A stretch of DNA of 17,970 bases from an uncultured Oscillospiraceae bacterium (GTDB lineage Bacteria > Bacillota > Clostridia > Oscillospirales > Acutalibacteraceae): assembly GCA_900545625.1 (NCBI GenBank), contig UQZS01000040.1:1-17970 (forward strand), written 5' to 3'. Below are positions 13,589 through 17,970 of the stretch, piece by piece (the first letter of the stretch is position 1; each line of letters begins with the position of its first letter). The position numbers and the translations under genes are program-made. Under the pieces are notes generated by a model. The model was not told the DNA's origin. It saw only the letters and a list, made by a program, of their open reading frames with translations, and searched no databases.

Positions 13589-14915
13589 AGCGCTTACCGC
13601 CGAGGGAAGCGGCGTGGGCCATTTAGACGGTTTTGCGATATTCGTGCGCGGCGGCGTGCCCGGCGATACGGTCGAAGCGCACATCATCAAATCGAAAACA
13701 AACTACGCAGTCGCCAAGGTCACGCGCGTCTTGTCCGCGTCGCCGCACCGTATTCCAAACGACTGTCCGCTGTTCCCGCGCTGCGGCGGCTGCGCGCTTC
13801 GTGAGCTCAAATACGGCTTTGAAGCGGAAGAAAAAAAGCGCCGTGTGGAGGACGCCTTCCGCCGCCTTGCGCATATCGACGCTGCCTGTGAAGAGCTCCT
13901 TGTACCGGCGAGCACAGAACGCTACCGCAACAAGGCGCAATACCCGGTCGCCCGTGTGGACGGGGAGGTGCAGATCGGCTTTTACGCGCCGCGCTCGCAC
14001 CGTGTGATCGACTGCACGGACTGCCTTTTGCAGCCTGCGGAATTTGCAGAGATCGTGCGGGTGTTCCGCACATTTTTAGAAGAATTTGACATTTCGGTAT
14101 ATAATGCCGACACGCATAAGGGGCTTATTCGCCATTTGTATTTGCGCAAGGGCTTCGTGAGCGGTGAAATCATGGTCTGTGTTGTGATAAACGGCGGCGT
14201 GCTGCCGCACGCAGACACGCTTATCGCACGCCTTTTGGAGCTACATGCGGGTATTACAAGCATACAGCTCAACCGCAATACCGAACGCACCAATGTCATC
14301 CTCGGCGCAAGCTGCACCGTGCTTTGGGGTGCGCCGTATATCACGGATACGCTTTGCGGCATCCGCGTGCGGCTTTCGCCGCAGTCGTTTTACCAGGTCA
14401 ACCGCGACATGGCGGAACGGCTTTACGGAAAAGCCGCAGAATTCGCGGGGCTGACAGGACGGGAAACCGTGCTTGACCTCTACTGCGGCACAGGGCTCAT
14501 CGGGCTTTCGATGGCGCGAAGGATCGGTCGGCTGTACGGTGCGGAGATCGTGCCCGAAGCGGTGGAGGATGCGCGCCGGAACGCCGCGGAAAACGGGATT
14601 GAAAACGCGGAATTTTTCTGTGGGGATGCAGGCGACGCGTCGGCGCGGCTGCAGACTTTGGGCGTTCGCCCCGATGTGGTTTTGCTTGACCCGCCGCGCA
14701 AGGGCTGCGGCGAGCAGGTGCTTAAGACGATCGCCGCCATGCAGCCGCAGAAAATCGTCTATATTTCCTGTGACCCCGCCACACTCGCACGCGACTGCGC
14801 ACGCTTGCAGCCTCTTGGCTATACGGCGCGCCGGCTTGCCGCCGCTGACCTTTTTCCGCGCACGAGCCACGTGGAAAGCGTGTGCCTGTTGGTGTGGACG
14901 GGGGATGCGGTATGA
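13545..14915 (+). CDS. rlmD: 23S rRNA (uracil-C5)-methyltransferase, RlmD/RlmCD type
   Basis: This 456-residue enzyme would methylate C5 of a uridine in 23S rRNA (U1939, and possibly U747 as in the Bacillus RlmCD enzyme). A TRAM RNA-binding domain covers about 1-62. The iron-sulfur cluster ligands are Cys74, Cys80 and Cys83 (CPLFPRCGGC) plus Cys160 (CTDC at 157-160). The SAM-binding fold has motif I DLYCGTGLIGL (311-321) and AEIVPEAVEDAR, then LLDPPRKGC (380-388). The catalytic Cys409 is in YISCDPATLARD and the general base region in FPRTSHVESV (437-446). I use the ATG at 13545, preceded by GGAGG; an upstream TTG is less likely. Bacillota often carry more than one paralogue, so the exact target base is not certain. 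Confidence 0.9.
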   Translation: MPTPQKNQTLTLKIEALTAEGSGVGHLDGFAIFVRGGVPGDTVEAHIIKSKTNYAVAKVTRVLSASPHRIPNDCPLFPRCGGCALRELKYGFEAEEKKRRVEDAFRRLAHIDAACEELLVPASTERYRNKAQYPVARVDGEVQIGFYAPRSHRVIDCTDCLLQPAEFAEIVRVFRTFLEEFDISVYNADTHKGLIRHLYLRKGFVSGEIMVCVVINGGVLPHADTLIARLLELHAGITSIQLNRNTERTNVILGASCTVLWGAPYITDTLCGIRVRLSPQSFYQVNRDMAERLYGKAAEFAGLTGRETVLDLYCGTGLIGLSMARRIGRLYGAEIVPEAVEDARRNAAENGIENAEFFCGDAGDASARLQTLGVRPDVVLLDPPRKGCGEQVLKTIAAMQPQKIVYISCDPATLARDCARLQPLGYTARRLAAADLFPRTSHVESVCLLVWTGDAV

Positions 14916-15538
14916 GCACAAGCCAAAACACACCGCTGCTCGCAGAAGGCGATCTGATTCTGCGGCGGTTTTTCGAAAGCGATATCCCCGCGCTGTTTGC
15001 GCTTTATGCGGATCGGGCGGTCAACAAGTTTTTGCCGTGTTTTCCCATTGAGACACAGGCGCAGGCTGAATCGCTGTTCCGGGAAAAGTATGAGACATTC
15101 TACCGAAACTCGGCCGGTTACCGTTACGCGGTCTGCCTGCAAGCGGATAATCTGCCCATCGGCTATGTCCATTTAGAGGCGGACGGCGCACGCGACCTTG
15201 GGTATGCACTGCAACAGGAGTTTTGGGGTCAAGGCATCATGACGCGTGCAGCACGTCTGGTGCTGGCACGGGCAAAGGCGGACGGCATGCCGTTTGTAAC
15301 CGCAACGCATGACCGCGAAAATCCGCGCAGCGGCGCCGTCATGCAGAGGCTCGGCATGCACTATGCCTATTCATACACAGAGCTTTGGCAGCCCAAAAAC
15401 ATTCCTGTGGTATTCCGCATGTATCAAATCAATTTCGATCCTGCCGCGCCGCTTTACACCGCATACAGGGCGCAAACGGCGCGTTGGTTCATAGAAGAAA
15501 CGGTGCAGGCTTCCGAAACCTGCACAACAGTCGGATAA
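14912..15538 (+). CDS. GNAT acetyltransferase, RimJ/RimL-like
   Basis: This 208-residue protein belongs to the GNAT_3 group (RimJ/RimL-like). It opens with the typical GDLILRRFFESDIPALFALYAD (13-34), has the central strands RYAVCLQADNLPIGYVHLE (71-89) and GYALQQEFWGQGIMTRAA (97-114) with the acetyl-CoA loop WGQGIMT, and ends the domain with ENPRSGAVMQRLGMHYAY (136-153), where N137 and the following region close over CoA. The substrate is not predictable. The C-terminal 40 residues extend beyond the usual domain. The ATG overlaps the stop of the methyltransferase gene (ATGA), so it is translated in tandem with it. I reject an upstream in-frame ATG because it lies inside the methyltransferase. 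Confidence 0.85.
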   Translation: MSTSQNTPLLAEGDLILRRFFESDIPALFALYADRAVNKFLPCFPIETQAQAESLFREKYETFYRNSAGYRYAVCLQADNLPIGYVHLEADGARDLGYALQQEFWGQGIMTRAARLVLARAKADGMPFVTATHDRENPRSGAVMQRLGMHYAYSYTELWQPKNIPVVFRMYQINFDPAAPLYTAYRAQTARWFIEETVQASETCTTVG

Positions 15539-15551
15539 GAAAGGAGTTTTT

Positions 15552-16244
15552 ATGGAAAACAGGCTTGTAGAGTGGAGAGGTATCAAGGTTGAGGCATTGC
15601 GACGCCTGGGGATCTCGCTTCTCACGGCACTCGTTATCTTTTTGTTTTGCATCTTCGCCCCGCCGCAGACGGAGCTGTTTGACAAGATCGGTATGGAACT
15701 GGCTGTGTTTGCGATCGCACTTTTTCTTTGCCGCTTCCCGATCGGTACTTATTTAATGGTGAACCTGTTTCTGATTTTTCCTGCTGCCGGATCAATTTTA
15801 AAACTCTATGACCGTTTTCCGGGATATGACCGCGTGGTGCACTATATCAGCGGTCTGCTGCTCGGAGCGATTGGAATATATTTGATCGAATGGCTGTTCA
15901 AGCGGCTGAGCCTGCCGCATGAGCCTTTTGTGGTGATTCTGTTCGGCGGCTTCTTTTCCTTTGCAGGCGCTGGGTTTTGGGAGATCATTGAATTTTTGAC
16001 GGACTGCATTCTGCACATGGGCGTCCAGCATGGCAACACCGACACCATGGGTGATATTGTCGCAGGATATCTCGGGAGTGTGAGCTTCCAGCTGTTCAAA
16101 TGCTTTGAATATCGAAAGTATTTTTCTCGCGAGCGCATACGGAACTTTTTCAAAGGGCAGCCCGCAAGCACCGACGGCGGTCCGAACCCTGCCGCTGCAC
16201 ATGGTATTTCCGCCGAACACGAGACAGCCGCAGCGAAACGCTGA
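15552..16244 (+). CDS. DUF2238/YjdF-like multi-pass membrane protein
   Basis: This 230-residue protein has about five or six membrane helices (near 19-37, 47-60, 66-84, 97-116, 125-145, 165-182). The pattern YDRVVHYISGLLLGAIGIYLIEWLF (92-116), GFWEIIEFLTD (141-151) and MGVQHGNTDTMGDIVAGYLGS (156-176), with conserved Asp, His, Glu and GxxDTxxD residues in or near the membrane, matches the DUF2238 (YjdF) family, whose function is not established. The last 40 residues are a polar, Ala/Pro/Gly-rich cytoplasmic tail. The start has a good AAAGGAG 6 nt upstream and lies 13 bp after the acetyltransferase stop. It is the last gene of the operon and is followed by a perfect palindrome. Confidence 0.8.
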   Translation: MENRLVEWRGIKVEALRRLGISLLTALVIFLFCIFAPPQTELFDKIGMELAVFAIALFLCRFPIGTYLMVNLFLIFPAAGSILKLYDRFPGYDRVVHYISGLLLGAIGIYLIEWLFKRLSLPHEPFVVILFGGFFSFAGAGFWEIIEFLTDCILHMGVQHGNTDTMGDIVAGYLGSVSFQLFKCFEYRKYFSRERIRNFFKGQPASTDGGPNPAAAHGISAEHETAAAKR

Positions 16245-16275
16245 GGTTCTTCGCAGATTTCACAACATACGCACG

Positions 16276-16305
16276 CACGGGCGCAGTCCATGGACTGCGC
16301 CCGTG
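16276..16305 (+). terminator. Perfect 30-bp palindrome, terminator of the plus-strand operon
   Basis: CACGGGCGCAGTCCA (16276-16290) is followed directly by its exact reverse complement (16291-16305), so the hairpin has 15-bp arms. It is followed by TTGGTTTA, a weak T-tract. It lies 31 bp after the stop of the DUF2238-like gene and probably ends the operon. The symmetry allows action on both strands. Confidence 0.75.
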
Positions 16306-16402
16306 TTGGTTTATCTGCGGAAATCATAAAAATTTCATTTGTCGGACAGGAGGACGTGCAAAGGGTTTCCGAAGAAATAAAGGTTTTTACCCCCACCGCC
16401 GG

Positions 16403-16437
16403 TCAGATTTCAGAAGTTAGAAGACAGATATCAGAAG
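16403..16437 (+). repeat. Heptad array C (five units)
   Basis: Units in exact register: TCAGATT, TCAGAAG, TTAGAAG, ACAGATA, TCAGAAG. The T-to-C change at the second position is frequent here. It lies 97 bp beyond the terminator of the plus-strand operon and reads in that operon's direction. Confidence 0.8.
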
Positions 16438-16454
16438 CGGTGTAGGAAGATTTC

Positions 16455-16476
16455 GTGCAAAGCCGAGGCTTTGCAC
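16455..16476. repeat. 22-bp palindrome between opposing heptad arrays
   Basis: GTGCAAAGCC (16455-16464) and GGCTTTGCAC (16467-16476) are perfect 10-bp arms around GA. Array C points toward it from the left and array D from the right, on opposite strands, giving a symmetric array-palindrome-array layout of about 125 bp. Confidence 0.75.
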
Positions 16477-16492
16477 AGACCGTCCTGTACCA

Positions 16493-16527
16493 CATCTAAT
16501 CTCTAATGTCTAACTTCTAAGCGCTAA
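16493..16527 (-). repeat. Heptad array D (five units)
   Basis: Plus-strand units in register: CATCTAA, TCTCTAA, TGTCTAA, CTTCTAA, GCGCTAA. On the minus strand these are TTAGANN with one decayed unit (TTAGCGC). It lies about 100 bp beyond the terminator of the minus-strand surface-protein gene, further out than array E. Confidence 0.85.
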
Positions 16528-16591
16528 AACGGACAGCCGCAAGGGCTTTCCCTACGGATTGTGCGCATTTCGGCTTTACTGCAAACTTACC

Positions 16592-16633
16592 AATCCCACA
16601 TCTAATATCTAATGTCTGACATCTAAAATCTAA
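16592..16633 (-). repeat. Heptad array E (six units)
   Basis: Plus-strand units in register: AATCCCA (decayed), CATCTAA, TATCTAA, TGTCTGA, CATCTAA, AATCTAA. On the minus strand they are TTAGANN. The array begins at the U-tract of the terminator of the minus-strand surface-protein gene, the same position and orientation as arrays A and B have to their genes. Confidence 0.85.
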
Positions 16634-16661
16634 AAACCGCCCCGTGCTTTCGCACGGGGCG
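16632..16661 (-). terminator. Intrinsic terminator of the surface-protein gene
   Basis: Arms CGCCCCGTGC (16638-16647) and GCACGGGGCG (16652-16661) pair perfectly over 10 bp around a 4-nt loop. On the minus strand the hairpin is followed by G and then TTTTT (16632-16636). It lies about 70 bp beyond the gene's stop codon. Confidence 0.9.
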
Positions 16662-16731
16662 TGATTGGATTTGCACTTCATTTCCATGTGCCGTGCGGCG
16701 AAAAGCCGCACGCGGCATGAAACGCCTTACC

Positions 16732-17682
16732 TTACACAGCGGTGTTCTCTTCTTCCTGCTTCTTCTTTCTGCGCAGCAGGAAGAACAGGAACGGAATGCC
16801 GCCGAAGATCAGCACGAGCGTTGCGCCCGCCGCCACGGGGTATTCCCGGATCAGCGCACCGGTCTGGATGATGATCGGGTTTTCCGTGATGGGCACTTCG
16901 GGCTCTGTGCCGGGGACAAGGGTAACGGTACCGTCGTCATTCACGACGAAGTCAAGCAGGATGCTTTCCGTGCCGGCAGGAACAGTCACAAGCTGCGTGC
17001 CGTCGGGGAGCTTCGTCACGGTGACTTCCGTTGCGGTCTCGCTTTCGGTCACGGAGAAATTCGCCGTGCCCGCCACCGTGCCGTCGGGGTCATAGATGGT
17101 TACGGTGTGGTAGCCGTCTTTGATGTCGTCCACGGCATATTCGCCGTCTTCGTTCGCGGCGGTCTCGATCTCACCGAAGTCAAAGACCAGCCCCGCATTC
17201 GGATACGGCTTGTCGCCGCGGTACACGCCGCCGCTTAAGGCATAATGCACACATTCATCCGCGCCCTTGTTGGGATCCTCGGGGTCATATTCGGGATCAG
17301 AGGGGTCGAGGGGCTTTGCGTCTGCGCATGCCTGGAACGTGAACATAACGTCCACGTCGGTGTGCACGTCGGAAAGCGTCAGCTGTCCGTACAGCATCTG
17401 ATCCGTTACATCCTCGCCGTTGACGGTGACGCTCTGCAGGTGGTCCTCCGCCTGACAGATGACACTGAGTGTCACATCGTCGAAGCGTTCCACCGTCAGC
17501 GTCGTGCCGCTGGGCAGGATCTCACCCTCATACAGGATGTAGCCGCCTTCGTTGTAAGTCACGGTAATTTCATGCTCGCCGGGTACGACCGTGCTCACCT
17601 CTACACTGCCAAGGCCAAAGGCGCCGAGCTGCATCGCACAGCACAGCAGCAAGGCCAGCACGGCGCTGCAAGCTTTTTTCAT
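16732..17682 (-). CDS. Secreted, C-terminally membrane-anchored surface protein
   Basis: This 316-residue protein is exported. It has a signal peptide (MKKACSAVLALLLCCAMQLGAFG, cut near 24), an acidic beta-rich ectodomain, one C-terminal helix (about 283-303) and a basic tail LRRKKKQEEENTAV. Residues 37-116 (HEITVTYNEGGYILYEGEIL ... SVTVNGEDVTD ... HTDVDVMFTF) look like a bacterial surface beta repeat. Residues 148-208 (ALSGGVYRGDKPYPNAGLVF ... TAANEDGEYAVDDIKDGYHTVTIYDPDGT) look like a carboxypeptidase-regulatory or Cna-B-like fold. A Pro/Asp-rich linker lies at 123-140. IIQTGALIREYP at 271-282, just before the helix and positive tail, is reminiscent of an LPXTG-type sorting signal but lacks the LP, so sortase attachment is uncertain. 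The start has AAAGGGGTG upstream. It follows the gene at the window's right edge by about 60 bp and probably shares its transcript. Confidence 0.75.
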   Translation of the reverse strand: MKKACSAVLALLLCCAMQLGAFGLGSVEVSTVVPGEHEITVTYNEGGYILYEGEILPSGTTLTVERFDDVTLSVICQAEDHLQSVTVNGEDVTDQMLYGQLTLSDVHTDVDVMFTFQACADAKPLDPSDPEYDPEDPNKGADECVHYALSGGVYRGDKPYPNAGLVFDFGEIETAANEDGEYAVDDIKDGYHTVTIYDPDGTVAGTANFSVTESETATEVTVTKLPDGTQLVTVPAGTESILLDFVVNDDGTVTLVPGTEPEVPITENPIIIQTGALIREYPVAAGATLVLIFGGIPFLFFLLRRKKKQEEENTAV

Positions 17683-17742
17683 GAAATCACCCCTTTCGAG
17701 TACTTCAAAGCCGTTCGTATGCTAAACAGATGGTCAGCGTAC

Positions 17743-17970
17743 TTAAGCAGCCGTGTAGGTGACGGTGTAGGTCATGGTGCCGGTGTATTGACCGACTGCA
17801 ACGCCTGCGAAAGAAGAAACGGTCGCATCCAGATCCACGGTCTGGGAGGCCACATAGCCGGAGAAAGACTGCGCATCGGTCGTGCCGGTAAGCGCGAAGG
17901 TCAGGGTGTCGTCGCCGGCGGGAGTCGTGTTCATCACGCCGCCGTCATTCGCAGCCGCAGCGACCTGAAG
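17743..17970 (-). CDS. C-terminal fragment of a secreted beta-sandwich surface protein
   Basis: The frame is open from the right window edge to the stop at 17743-17745, giving 75 residues, so the start is missing. The visible part is Thr/Ala/Gly/Val-rich with almost no Lys or Arg and alternating hydrophobic residues (TLTFALTGTTDAQSFSGYVAS). It ends SFAGVAVGQYTGTMTYTVTYTAA. A terminal G-x-Y-T-G-T-x-T-Y-T-V-x-Y strand pair is common at the end of small secreted Ig-like or fimbria-like proteins of Bacillota. An apparent internal GTG/ATG start near 17937 is unlikely to be real, because the coding pattern continues upstream of it. There is no cell-wall sorting signal at this end. Confidence 0.6.
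   Translation of the reverse strand, partial: LQVAAAANDGGVMNTTPAGDDTLTFALTGTTDAQSFSGYVASQTVDLDATVSSFAGVAVGQYTGTMTYTVTYTAA

Larger units (their letters stand above)
16306..16637. other. Non-coding mosaic with three heptad arrays
   Basis: There is no supported gene between the two terminators. From left to right it holds about 97 bp of unassigned sequence, heptad array C, a 22-bp palindrome, heptad array D in the opposite direction, a CCCTACGG ... TTTCGGCTTT ... AAACTT block shared with the region near 10875-10915, and heptad array E against the next terminator. Confidence 0.6.

Noticed and set aside
16306..16400. Possible small gene or RNA after the DUF2238-like operon (AGGAGG at about 16349)
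   Set aside because: The Shine-Dalgarno-like word is not followed by a usable start and frame, and no promoter or conserved fold is visible.
8785..16633. Heptad arrays as a CRISPR array or as CRISPR remnants
   Set aside because: Units are 7 bp with no 25-40-bp repeats or spacers and no cas genes in the window.

Overview
This window looks like a chromosomal segment of a GC-rich Clostridia/Bacillota bacterium, probably a gut member of the Oscillospiraceae/Ruminococcaceae. This is an inference. It rests on the Bacillota-type pst-pho operon with a cytoplasmic-PAS PhoR, strong AAAGGAG-type ribosome binding sites, consensus sigma-A promoters with 17-bp spacers, a B. subtilis-type LexA box, the GGGtGRT/NifU-like gene pair, and an SH3b-YkuD L,D-transpeptidase with an Asp/Pro-rich tail.

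Layout from left to right. (1) Positions 1-375 (minus) hold an open frame that starts like a SpoU/TrmH rRNA methyltransferase (RlmB) and then runs in frame into sequence resembling the C-terminus of a phage tail protein. This is probably a chimera. (2) A monocistronic GNAT acetyltransferase (plus) comes next, then a 376-nt gap with a REP-like inverted pair and a terminator. (3) A complete phosphate operon (minus) runs pstS-pstC-pstA-pstB-phoU-phoB-phoR with overlapping or near-overlapping genes. A tandem Pho-box-like array precedes pstS and a strong hairpin lies between pstS and pstC. PstS has its two halves in reversed order compared with the textbook protein. (4) Transcribed divergently from pstS is an L,D-transpeptidase gene. 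(5) A two-gene PadR/HAAS membrane-protein operon (minus) has a perfect inverted repeat over its promoter, consistent with autoregulation. (6) A long gap contains a second REP-like pair, a heptad-repeat array and a terminator. (7) A NifU-like scaffold and GGGtGRT protein operon (minus) follows. (8) A small unknown gene (minus) carries a LexA/SOS box in its 5' region. (9) A plus-strand operon contains a small membrane protein, an RlmD-type 23S rRNA methyltransferase, a second GNAT acetyltransferase and a DUF2238-like membrane protein. (10) A mosaic non-coding region carries three heptad-repeat arrays and palindromes. (11) At the right end is a pair of secreted or surface genes (minus); the more upstream one is cut by the window edge.

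The most distinctive material is non-coding. Five arrays of a degenerate 7-bp unit (TTAGANN, exactly in phase, 5-6 units each) occur in gene 3' regions. Three of them abut intrinsic terminators, and four of the five read TTAGANN on the strand of the gene they clearly follow. Separately, two about 145-bp elements are bounded by inverted GTAG-plus-hairpin repeats whose stems differ between elements by compensatory changes, as in REPINs mobilised by RAYT transposases. No RAYT is present here.

Functionally, the pst operon imports phosphate (PstS binding, PstCA channel, PstB ATPase). PhoU couples transport to PhoR, and PhoB probably acts back on the array upstream of pstS. The remaining genes cover cell-wall cross-linking, rRNA modification, an uncharacterised iron-sulfur-linked pair and cell-surface proteins.
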